From Bacillota bacterium (GTDB lineage Bacteria > Bacillota > Sulfobacillia > Symbiobacteriales > Symbiobacteriaceae), in contig JAQBPS010000488.1 of assembly GCA_028287415.1 (NCBI GenBank), positions 1 to 6,058 of the forward strand: a stretch of 6,058 nt of DNA, given 5' to 3'. A program made the translations under genes and the position numbers. Numbering within the stretch: position 1 is the first letter of the stretch; each line of letters starts with the position of its first letter. Shown here in pieces: positions 1-5,704 of this stretch. The notes under the pieces were generated by a model that saw nothing but the letters and a program-made list of their open reading frames with translations, had not been told where the DNA came from and did no database searches.

Positions 1-110
1 TATGGAGTCGGCCTGCCACCTATGCGACCAACCGATTGGTTGTGGACACTACCCGTATATTAGCATAAATTCAATTGCCATTCCGTATGAGAAACGGCAT
101 TCGGTATTGT

Positions 111-140
111 TAAACAAATTTTAAAACACAAAAGGATAAT
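111..140 (+). promoter_or_regulatory. Candidate sigma-A promoter for the RCC1-repeat gene
   Basis: A -10-like GATAAT (135-140, 5 of 6 to consensus) is preceded at an 18-base spacing by TAAACA (111-116, 4 of 6 to TTGACA). The surrounding leader is clearly AT-rich compared with the coding DNA. Transcription would start near 147, giving an untranslated leader of about 70 bases before the ATG at 218. That leader contains a weak 5-bp hairpin (CGATT 170-174 with AATCG 183-187). The -35 match is mediocre, so the assignment is tentative. Confidence 0.3.
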
Positions 141-217
141 GCAAAATAGCTGTTGAATCAGGATGAGCGCGATTTTTTGGGTAATCGTTATCATATTCCT
201 ATGGAGGAGGACATCCC

Positions 218-3058
218 ATGATCAGGTCCCCATGGAAGCGTACGTCCCCCTGGCTGGCAGTGATTCTGCTCGGTATCAGCCTCTTGCCGCCCGTTGCCAT
301 GGCTGATGGCGGCATTGCGGCCGCCGCTGAGACTGAAGGGCTAACCGCCCAGGCCAGCGCGGCTGCAGCCCCGGTCCTGCTATCGGGCTCAAGCCACACG
401 CTCCTCATTCAGCCAGGCGGCGTGGTCTGGGCGTGGGGCAATAACGAGCACGGGCAGAGCGGCGGCAGCAACAGCTGGGTCAATGTCGAGCCCGTACTCG
501 TGCCGGCGCTGCCCGTCGGGGTAAAGGCCGTCGCCGGAGGTGAGGGACACTCTCTGGCCATCGGGCCGGACGGTGCGGTGTGGGCGTGGGGAATGAACTA
601 CGCCGGACAAGTAGATCCGGATACATCCAGGGACTACAGCCCACACAAGCTGAAGATCGCGGGCGTCGCTGCGATTGCAGCCGGTGCCATGCATTCGCTG
701 GCGCTCAAATCGGGGGGCGTTCTGGGCTGGGGCGCAAACGACCGCGGCCAGTTGGGAAATGGCACCTGGACGCAGGCGCTCACCCCGGTCGCGGTCCAGG
801 GTCTCTCTAAGGTCACGGCGATCGCGTCGGGCTCGGATCACTCGCTGGCGCTGAAGTCCGACGGTTCGGTGTGGGCGTGGGGTGCGAACAGCGAGGGCGC
901 CGTGGGTGACGGCACGCAAACGGACCGGGCCGCGCCCGTGAAGGTTGCAGGTCTGCCCAGGATCGCAAAGGTGGCCGCAGGCGGCGCCACCTCCTTCGCG
1001 CTGACAGCGGACGGCACGCTGTGGGGCTGGGGCCGCAACCAGGAGGGCGAACTCGGGAACGGCTCCTTTACAGACCAACCGGTACCGATCCAGCTGATGA
1101 GCAACGTCGCCCAGGTGGCACCGGGCTCAGGCCATACCCTGGTGCTCAAAAAGGATGGCACCGTATGGGCAGTGGGCAGCAATGACTCCGGCCAGCTGGG
1201 TTTCACGGGGGCCAATAACCCGACACCGGCCGGACTTGGGGACCTCACCGGCGCATCAAGCCTTGCGGCCGGTGCTGGATTCTCTCTGGCGGTCAGGGCG
1301 AATGGGACCGTCTATGGTTGGGGAAGCAACAGCCATGGTGAACTGGGCGCAGGAGAGTCACCCGAAGCAACCCCCGAGCCTGTTCCCGCCCTGGTCGGGG
1401 TAGCTCTCACGAATCCGGTGCCGTTTGAGGGTGTGATTCGCGTGGCCACCAACAAGGTCACACTCAACGGGCTCACCTATCCGAAGGCAACGGTAACCGC
1501 CGAACTCGCAGATGGCACAACGAAGAGCGCCGTGGCGGACGCCGGTGGCAAGTTTGCTTTGAAGGACCTCACCTTCCCGTCGGCCGTGGAAACCAGCGTT
1601 TCATTGCGCGCGACCACTGCAGCCGGCCCCGCTTCAACCACCCATGTGATGTCCGTCTACGTGGATGACCGCCCGCCCCAGGTAGAGGGCGTCTACCTCC
1701 GCCTCATCGATAGCGAAGGAAACCAGTCCACGCCGGAGCTTACGCAAACCGGCACCACCTACAGTGGCACCGTGACTGCGGCTGCCGAGACCGTGCTGCA
1801 CGCCACGGTTGACGAGCCTGTCTCCAAGATCACGGTGAGTCCTGCCGCCAAGCAGATCACGAACGGCAGTTTCGAATTCGACATCACGCTCGGCGACCTG
1901 AAGAAAGGCGCGAACCAGGTAAACATCGAGGTAACCGACCTGGTGGGCAAGAAGAGCAAGCTGACCCTCCAGCTCAATTACGAGGCGGGGCCGGTCATGA
2001 CGATCAGCACGCCGCGCAGCAACCCCGCCTTTGGGGCGCCCAAGAACGGCGCCTCGACCATCCCCGTTGAGTTCAAGGGCACCGCGGATGAGAAGGTCGC
2101 CACGCTGCTGGTGGTCGACGCCGACACAGGCAGTGAAGTCACCCACGTCGACATGACCGGCGCCCTGAGTACCTCCTGGAAGATAACGATCGACCATGAC
2201 GCCATCGAGGCTGGTGTCTGGAAGTATCGGTTCCTCGGCGTGGATCAGGCAGGGTATACCAGCAAGCCCAGCGCCACCAACGCCGATGTGCGGATCGTCA
2301 CAATTGACCCCCTCGCCCCCCAGATCTCATTCACGAGTCCCTATGACCAGCTAGTCTTCACCGATGGTGATGACGACTACCTCGGCGTGGTCAATAAGCA
2401 GCTGGTGATCGCCGGTGAAGCTTATGATGAGCATTCGGGCATCAAGCAGGTGACAGCGGGCAGTGCAAAGGCAATGCCGGCCCGCAACAGCGACCCGCAC
2501 AATCTCACATTCTCGTTGCCCATCAGCCTGAAGGATAATGCTCTCACCACGGTGCAGGTCTCTGCCGAAGACCTCATGGGCAACAAGTCGGAGCCCACCA
2601 CCTACTGGGCCGTGATGAAGACGAAGATCAACAAGCTGTCGGCGAGCGGCAATTGGACCAAGTCCACCGATCTCCTCAAAGTGACGGGGGCGACCGACCC
2701 GGCGATCAACATCGGCTCAAAGAATGAGCCCATCCCGGTTGGCGTCGTGGAGTGGGGCGTTTTCCAGGAGCAAGTGTCAGCAGCAAGCGGGGGTGCTCAC
2801 GCAGCACAAGCAAACCCCGACGGGTTGCCTGCGGGCGCAACCCTGATCGCCAGGAAGTCGCGGGAAGCCGCGGCGCAGGGGGGTGTCTCCGCACAGGCCA
2901 GTTGCTGGGATTACATGAAGGGGACGTTCTCCTGTAACTTCGACACCTCTGGCATGGCGGACGGAACCTACAACATCTACGTGGTGGCATTCGCACCCGC
3001 TGAGTTCCCGGATCTAAAGGCGAGAGTTGTCAAGTTCAGGCTGACGATCCACCGTTGA
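218..3058 (+). CDS. Secreted RCC1-repeat beta-propeller protein with Ig-like domains
   Basis: The 946-residue product is predicted to be exported. It has a basic start (K7, R8), a hydrophobic core at about 11-28 and a likely cleavage after AMA (residue 29). Seven RCC1-type repeats of about 50 residues follow (about 52-395), each with a [HTF]-[ST]-hydrophobic-A/L strand and a WxWG-like motif: WAWG 71-74, WAWG 122-125, LGWG 169-172, WAWG 219-222, WGWG 269-272, WAVG 317-320, YGWG 366-369. Seven repeats make one closed seven-bladed propeller. Residues about 398-800 look like consecutive Ig-like beta-sandwiches; segments such as EVTDLVGKKS (571-580) and SAEDLMGNKSEP (782-793) resemble bacterial Ig-like repeats. 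The last 146 residues include an Ala/Gly/Gln-rich linker and cysteines C896 and C906, which could form a disulfide. There is no LPXTG, SLH or C-terminal membrane segment, so it is probably released or held non-covalently. The start is fixed by GGAGGAGG (203-210) seven bases before the ATG. Bacterial RCC1 propellers usually serve as binding scaffolds; the ligand is unknown here, and Ran-GEF activity should not be assumed. Confidence 0.93.
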   Translation: MIRSPWKRTSPWLAVILLGISLLPPVAMADGGIAAAAETEGLTAQASAAAAPVLLSGSSHTLLIQPGGVVWAWGNNEHGQSGGSNSWVNVEPVLVPALPVGVKAVAGGEGHSLAIGPDGAVWAWGMNYAGQVDPDTSRDYSPHKLKIAGVAAIAAGAMHSLALKSGGVLGWGANDRGQLGNGTWTQALTPVAVQGLSKVTAIASGSDHSLALKSDGSVWAWGANSEGAVGDGTQTDRAAPVKVAGLPRIAKVAAGGATSFALTADGTLWGWGRNQEGELGNGSFTDQPVPIQLMSNVAQVAPGSGHTLVLKKDGTVWAVGSNDSGQLGFTGANNPTPAGLGDLTGASSLAAGAGFSLAVRANGTVYGWGSNSHGELGAGESPEATPEPVPALVGVALTNPVPFEGVIRVATNKVTLNGLTYPKATVTAELADGTTKSAVADAGGKFALKDLTFPSAVETSVSLRATTAAGPASTTHVMSVYVDDRPPQVEGVYLRLIDSEGNQSTPELTQTGTTYSGTVTAAAETVLHATVDEPVSKITVSPAAKQITNGSFEFDITLGDLKKGANQVNIEVTDLVGKKSKLTLQLNYEAGPVMTISTPRSNPAFGAPKNGASTIPVEFKGTADEKVATLLVVDADTGSEVTHVDMTGALSTSWKITIDHDAIEAGVWKYRFLGVDQAGYTSKPSATNADVRIVTIDPLAPQISFTSPYDQLVFTDGDDDYLGVVNKQLVIAGEAYDEHSGIKQVTAGSAKAMPARNSDPHNLTFSLPISLKDNALTTVQVSAEDLMGNKSEPTTYWAVMKTKINKLSASGNWTKSTDLLKVTGATDPAINIGSKNEPIPVGVVEWGVFQEQVSAASGGAHAAQANPDGLPAGATLIARKSREAAAQGGVSAQASCWDYMKGTFSCNFDTSGMADGTYNIYVVAFAPAEFPDLKARVVKFRLTIHR

Positions 3059-3083
3059 CGGCAGAGGTATAGCCTGCGGCATC

Positions 3084-3105
3084 CCCGGCGACAATAGGCG
3101 CCGGG
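3084..3105 (+). promoter_or_regulatory. Hairpin overlapping the Shine-Dalgarno of the carrier-like gene
   Basis: CCCGGCG (3084-3090) pairs perfectly with CGCCGGG (3099-3105) around an 8-base loop. The right arm overlaps the ribosome binding site GGGAGGTG (3103-3110), which sits 10 bases before the ATG at 3121. No T-run follows, so this is unlikely to be a terminator for the RCC1 gene. It could limit translation initiation or stabilise the 3' end of the upstream message. The role is inferred from position only. Confidence 0.35.
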
Positions 3106-3120
3106 AGGTGCTTTACACTT

Positions 3121-3369
3121 ATGAGTGCCAGGCAAGAAGCGCTTAAAGCGATCCGTGATCAGATCGGCGACCGCTCTATCTCCTACAACACGACCATCAC
3201 GGCGTTGTCCGAGGAGTATGAGACTGATATGCTCGATCTCGTGGATACGCTTGAAACCGAGTTCGGCGTAGAACTGTTCGAGGAACTGCTTGACGAGGTA
3301 GAAACGGTCGGTGAACTGTGCACGGTCGTCGCCAAGGCGACCAAGGACACGGGCACGGACGAAGATTAG
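3121..3369 (+). CDS. Acyl-carrier-protein-like small acidic protein lacking the phosphopantetheine serine
   Basis: This 82-residue acidic protein has the size and helix pattern of an acyl carrier protein. Helix I is about 3-16 (QEALKAIRDQIG). Helix II is about 35-48 and runs into TLETEFGVEL (43-52), which matches the family pattern ALEEEFGIEI. A terminal helix opens with ETVGELCTVV (61-70), corresponding to the family TTVGDAIDYI. Aligned without gaps on the EFG core, the invariant DSL serine that carries 4'-phosphopantetheine falls on E34 in the run YETDML (33-38). No serine lies in that run; the nearest is S30, four residues early. It therefore probably cannot be a normal acyl or aminoacyl carrier. 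It may be a structural or regulatory paralogue, or a protein that only resembles the fold. Translation is supported by GGGAGGTG at 3103-3110. It lies 62 bases after the RCC1 gene and may be co-transcribed, with a strong terminator just downstream. The gene looks real; the family assignment is moderate. Confidence 0.72.
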   Translation: MSARQEALKAIRDQIGDRSISYNTTITALSEEYETDMLDLVDTLETEFGVELFEELLDEVETVGELCTVVAKATKDTGTDED

Positions 3370-3375
3370 CGAGCT

Positions 3376-3416
3376 AAAAAGGCAGCGCCCCCGTGACGGG
3401 GTCGCTGCCTTTCTTT
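3376..3416. terminator. Bidirectional intrinsic terminator between convergent genes
   Basis: AAAGGCAGCG (3378-3387) pairs with CGCTGCCTTT (3403-3412). After a single C/T mismatch, CCCCG (3389-3393) pairs with CGGGG (3397-3401) around a TGA loop. On the + strand the stem is followed by TTTCTTTGT. On the - strand it is followed by TTTTT (3380 to 3376). It begins about 8 bases after the stop of the carrier-like gene and about 15 bases after the stop of the convergent aminotransferase, so it can end both transcripts. Confidence 0.92.
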
Positions 3417-3427
3417 GTCTCTGCGCT

Positions 3428-4798
3428 TCAGCGGCCTTCAGCCACCTCGCTGCAGGCCTGCTCCACCACATCGAGCGCCTCATTGAGCTGATCCATGGGG
3501 ATCATGAGCGGGACGAGCATGCGCAGGACGTTCCCGTAAATGCCGCACTTGACGATGATGACGCCGCGACTGATGCACTTCGCCATCACCTGGCCGACCT
3601 GGGCGGCCGCGGGCTCCCGGGTGCCCGGGTCACGGACCATCTCCATGCCGATCATGGCACCCAGGCCCCGCACCTCGCCCACGTGCAGCCTCGAGCCCGG
3701 CGTGGCCGCCAGCCGTTCCGCCAGGGCGGCGAACCGCCTGCGCAGCACCACGCCCACCTCGTCAGCCCGGGCGATGAGCCCCTCCGCCTCCATCACATCA
3801 AGGACGGCGTTGGCAGCCGCACAGCAGATCGGGTTGCCGACATAGGTGCCGCCGATCGTCGAATCGCCGGGGGCGTCCATGATCTCCGTGCGGCCGATCA
3901 CGCCTGAGAGCGGCAGGCCGGCGGCGATGGACTTGCCGACGCAGATCAGGTCGGGCTCCAGCCCCAGCTGCTCCGAGGCGAAGAAGGTGCCGGTCCGGCC
4001 ATAGCCGGTCTGGATCTCATCAGCGATGATGAGGATGCCGTGCTTGCGGGCGATGGCCTGCACCCGCTTCAGGTAGTCGGGATGGAGCGGCACGAAGCCG
4101 CCTTCGCCCTGCACGGGCTCGACGATGATCGCGGCGGTCTCGCTGGGCGCCACCATGGTCACCAGCGCCCGCTCCAGCGCATCGCCGCACATGGTAATGT
4201 GCTCGGCCTCGCTCATGCCCTCCGGCCGCCGGTAGGTGTAGGGCGCCGGCACCCGGTAGATTTCGGGGGCGAAGGGCCCGAAGCCTTCCTTGTACGGCTT
4301 CACCTTGGATGTGAGCGCCATGGTCAGGTTGGTCCGGCCGTGGAACGCGCCCTCCAGGGCGATAATCGCGCGCCTGCCGGTAAACTTGCGGGCAAACTTG
4401 ACCGCGTTCTCGACCGCCTCGGCGCCGGCGTTGAAGAAGCACGCCTTCTTAGGAAACGCGCCGGGCGCCATGGCGACCAGCCGGTCCGCGAGCCGCAGGT
4501 ACGAGTCGTACATGACCACGGAGAAGTCGGTGTGGGTGAACTTGGCCGCCGCCTCCTGGATGGCCTTGACCACCTCCGGGTGGGAGTGGCCCACATTCAT
4601 GCAGCCCAGGCCCCCGGCCAGGTCGATGAAGACGTTGCCGTCCACGTCTGTGATGAGGGCGCCCTGCGCCTCCGCAATTGCCACCGGTACATGGATCGAA
4701 AACGCGTCCGCGATCAGTTGCTCCTTACGGGCCATCAGTCCCTGCGAAACAGGGCCGGGGATGCCTGTGGCGAGCCGGATGAACTTGGTTTCGAGCAT
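3428..4798 (-). CDS. gabT: Class-III pyridoxal-phosphate aminotransferase, 4-aminobutyrate aminotransferase type
   Basis: The 456-residue product is a full-length cytosolic class-III (fold type I) aminotransferase. GabT moves the amino group of 4-aminobutyrate to 2-oxoglutarate, giving succinate semialdehyde and glutamate. Visible family motifs are DGNVFIDLAGG (53-63), the cofactor-phosphate region NAGAEAVENAVK (123-134), AFHGRT (151-156), EPVQGEGG (227-234), ADEIQTGYGRTG (259-270) with D260 expected to contact the pyridine nitrogen, GKS with the Schiff-base lysine K289, and GTYVGNP (317-323) with T318 at the cofactor phosphate. The C-terminal GNVLRMLVPL (422-431) also fits GabT. The start is supported by GGAGGAGG on the - strand (4815 to 4808), nine bases before the ATG. 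No succinate-semialdehyde dehydrogenase is adjacent, so the substrate could also be another omega-amino acid such as 5-aminovalerate. It appears monocistronic, with upstream paired palindromes and a shared downstream terminator. Confidence 0.92.
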   Translation of the reverse strand: MLETKFIRLATGIPGPVSQGLMARKEQLIADAFSIHVPVAIAEAQGALITDVDGNVFIDLAGGLGCMNVGHSHPEVVKAIQEAAAKFTHTDFSVVMYDSYLRLADRLVAMAPGAFPKKACFFNAGAEAVENAVKFARKFTGRRAIIALEGAFHGRTNLTMALTSKVKPYKEGFGPFAPEIYRVPAPYTYRRPEGMSEAEHITMCGDALERALVTMVAPSETAAIIVEPVQGEGGFVPLHPDYLKRVQAIARKHGILIIADEIQTGYGRTGTFFASEQLGLEPDLICVGKSIAAGLPLSGVIGRTEIMDAPGDSTIGGTYVGNPICCAAANAVLDVMEAEGLIARADEVGVVLRRRFAALAERLAATPGSRLHVGEVRGLGAMIGMEMVRDPGTREPAAAQVGQVMAKCISRGVIIVKCGIYGNVLRMLVPLMIPMDQLNEALDVVEQACSEVAEGR

Positions 4799-4838
4799 GC
4801 CGGGTTTCCTCCTCCGGGTGAGCGAACGCCTGCCGAAT

Positions 4839-4857
4839 TCTATGCAAAAATGTATAT
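4839..4857 (-). promoter_or_regulatory. Proximal candidate operator of the aminotransferase gene
   Basis: On the + strand this site reads TCTATGCAAAAATGTATAT. It contains the pseudo-palindrome TATGCA-AAAA-TGTATA (4841-4856), with half-sites TATRCA/TGYATA matching at 5 of 6 positions. It lies about 40 bases upstream of the aminotransferase start codon and is repeated in inverted orientation at 4889-4907. An AT-rich dyad in GC-rich surroundings suggests a regulator site; the regulator is unknown. Confidence 0.55.
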
Positions 4858-4888
4858 TAGCTTTCCCCCGCTCAGGTTCCTGCCGGAG

Positions 4889-4907
4889 ATATACACTTTT
4901 GCATAGA
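4889..4907 (-). promoter_or_regulatory. Distal candidate operator of the aminotransferase gene
   Basis: On the - strand this site reads TCTATGCAAAAGTGTATAT, identical at 18 of 19 positions to the + strand of 4839-4857. Its internal dyad is TATGCA-AAAG-TGTATA (4890-4905 region). Centre-to-centre distance to the proximal site is 49 bases, suited to two bound dimers or a small DNA loop. No good sigma-A -35/-10 pair was found between or next to the sites, so the promoter may depend on an activator. Confidence 0.55.
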
Positions 4908-4931
4908 TTCAGTCCTGGCGGCGCGCCGGGA

Positions 4932-4972
4932 GCGCTGGGTGCGGCGGCGCTGGGTGCGGCGGCACTGAGGCG
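4932..4972. repeat. 15-bp tandem repeat, two exact copies plus a degenerate third
   Basis: GCGCTGGGTGCGGCG occurs at 4932-4946 and again without a gap at 4947-4961. A shortened, diverged copy (GCACTGAGGCG) follows at 4962-4972. It is GC-rich, lies upstream of the paired operator sites and has no convincing gene in it. Replication slippage is a sufficient explanation; no function is visible. Confidence 0.75.
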
Positions 4973-5045
4973 GACGCCCGTCCGATGCCCCGCAAGGCGT
5001 CAGCGATAGGAAAATAATCCCATTTCAATCGATACACAGACGGAC

Positions 5046-5095
5046 CGTCAAAATCACTCTAGTGATGGTTGGCCCACCAGAGATCAATTTTGACG
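5046..5095. repeat. Palindrome A of the CGTCA/TGACG family (50 bp)
   Basis: CGTCAAAAT (5046-5054) pairs perfectly with ATTTTGACG (5087-5095). After an internal loop, CTCT (5057-5060) pairs with AGAG (5079-5082). The apical part includes TGGT and ACCA, which can pair further. The right end continues as TGACGTTTC, resembling elements C and D. Confidence 0.65.
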
Positions 5096-5146
5096 TTTCA
5101 CCAGTCGCGCAGAGCGATGTGTCAATCAATTACGAAAACTATCCAC

Positions 5147-5171
5147 TGAACGGCATCGATTTCGCCGTTCA
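5147..5171. repeat. 8-bp perfect inverted repeat between elements A and B
   Basis: TGAACGGC (5147-5154) pairs with GCCGTTCA (5164-5171) around a 9-base loop that includes ATCGAT. It is not followed by a T-run in either direction, so it is not an obvious terminator. It lacks the CGTCA/TGACG ends of the larger palindromes. Confidence 0.6.
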
Positions 5172-5251
5172 ACGCCCAATTCAGCGCCCAATGACGTGCA
5201 TAAGGGGAAACTGTGCGACAAAAATGCATCTTCACTGGTGTACTGCCGGGA

Positions 5252-5309
5252 CAATCATCAAAATTACTCTCTTAGCCGGCCTGAGGGTGGCGAGCAAAAT
5301 TGACGATTG
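5252..5309. repeat. Palindrome B of the CGTCA/TGACG family
   Basis: CAATCATCAAAATTACTC (5252-5269) and GAGCAAAATTGACGATTG (5292-5309) are complementary at 14 of 18 positions. The portion from CATCA (5256) to TGACG (5305) is 50 bp, the same as element A. Two of the four mismatches are A/C on this strand and become T/G wobbles in a - strand RNA. CTC/GAG closes the inner stem, as in elements A and C. Confidence 0.6.
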
Positions 5310-5340
5310 AATTCAGCCCCACCGCAAGGCGGCACCCTGC

Positions 5341-5402
5341 GACGGCCGACGGCCGGGGCCGGGGCCAAGGCCGGGGCCAGGGCCGGGGCCGGGGCCGGGG
5401 GG
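5341..5402. repeat. GGGGCC hexanucleotide tract with G-quadruplex potential
   Basis: Two GACGGCC heptamers (5341-5354) lead into seven hexamers at 5355-5396. Five are exact GGGGCC and two are degenerate (AAGGCC 5367-5372, AGGGCC 5379-5384). A GGGGGG run ends the tract at 5397-5402. The + strand therefore has several GGGG runs separated by two-base CC spacers, a classic G-quadruplex arrangement, and the tract is also rich in self-complementary GGCC. It can be read as a low-complexity peptide, which is not good evidence for a gene. Confidence 0.85.
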
Positions 5403-5443
5403 AGCAGTTCCCGCACCCCGCATTCGTCGGTCGCCGCCAGGAT

Positions 5444-5492
5444 CGTCACCATTTTTCTCGTTGCTTTGTGATTGAGCGGAAAAATGGTGACG
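5444..5492. repeat. Palindrome C of the CGTCA/TGACG family (49 bp, perfect 14-bp arms)
   Basis: CGTCACCATTTTTC (5444-5457) is perfectly complementary to GAAAAATGGTGACG (5479-5492) around a 21-base centre. The same 14-base left arm recurs exactly at 5644-5657 in element D. The right end continues as GTTCCC, not a T-run, so terminator function is not indicated. Confidence 0.8.
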
Positions 5493-5515
5493 TTCCCAGG
5501 ATGGTAAAGTGGTTC

Positions 5516-5536
5516 GGGATACCCCCGGGGGTACCC
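5516..5536. repeat. GC-rich palindrome with one bulged base
   Basis: GGG-A-TACCCCC (5516-5526) is followed directly by GGGGGTA-CCC (5527-5536). Apart from the single A at 5519 the sequence is a perfect 20-base palindrome centred at 5526/5527. It lies midway between palindromes C and D. No function can be assigned. Confidence 0.6.
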
Positions 5537-5640
5537 TAAGCTATGTGCGGTCTGGAATTGTCTGGCAATTAATCAAGAGCGGCCGTGAAAGTTCGCTAGA
5601 ACTGCCCAATCCGCTGTCGAACGCCTCAGTGCGCTGGTAC

Positions 5641-5704
5641 AAACGTCACCATTTTTCCGAGCCACCCTGCGGTGACGGGAAAAACGGGAAAAACGGTGAC
5701 GTTT
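5641..5704. repeat. Palindrome D of the CGTCA/TGACG family, with an internal 9-bp duplication
   Basis: AAACGTCACCATTTTTCC (5641-5658) pairs with GGAAAAACGGTGACGTTT (5687-5704) with one A/C mismatch, which is T/G on the - strand. The CGTCA-to-TGACG distance is 58 bp. The right half carries CGGGAAAAA twice in tandem (about 5676-5693); removing one 9-bp copy gives 49 bp, the length of element C. A further GGTGACG lies at 5671-5677, and TTTCCGAGC is repeated at 5654 and 5702. Confidence 0.75.

Noticed and set aside
1..60. Terminator of an upstream gene at CAACC-GATT-GGTTG (29-42)
   Set aside because: The stem is only 5 bp and is not followed by a T-run; no coding sequence ending before it could be supported.
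3056..3120. Separate rho-independent terminator after the RCC1 gene
   Set aside because: The only stem (3084-3105) is followed by AGGTGCTTTAC rather than a U-tract and overlaps the next gene's ribosome binding site.
4839..4857. Sigma-54 (-24/-12) promoter suggested by TTGCA on the - strand
   Set aside because: The -24 GG element is missing at the required distance upstream.
4040..4906. Long + strand open frame of 288 codons opposite the aminotransferase
   Set aside because: It is antisense to a gene with complete, ordered aminotransferase motifs. The translation is rich in Arg, His, Gly and Leu with no family resemblance, as expected of a GC-rich shadow frame. Other long frames over 389-1078, 1634-2197, 3311-3907 and 4290-5009 are rejected for the same reason.
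4839..4907. Intrinsic terminator or ArgR box pair upstream of gabT
   Set aside because: The arms are A/T-rich with a 31-base loop and no following T-run, so this is not a terminator. The dyad TATRCA-N4-TGYATA does not fit the ARG-box half-site TGAAT/ATTCA, and the spacing between copies is far larger than for paired ARG boxes.
5062..5310. 82-codon + strand open frame in the gene-free region
   Set aside because: It starts at a GTG with no Shine-Dalgarno, has no recognisable domain, and runs through palindromes A and B, whose pairing better explains the sequence.
5300..5539. + strand open frame encoding an Arg/Gly/Gln repeat peptide
   Set aside because: The peptide is a direct readout of the GGGGCC tract, with no convincing ribosome binding site, and it crosses palindrome C.
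5046..5704. CRISPR array
   Set aside because: The repeated units are imperfect palindromes conserved only at their ends, and the spacers are about 138-160 bp of unequal length. No cas gene is present.
5046..5704. Integron attC cassette array
   Set aside because: The palindrome ends do not show the GTTRRRY and RYYYAAC core sites, the intervals are too short for cassettes, and they contain no genes.
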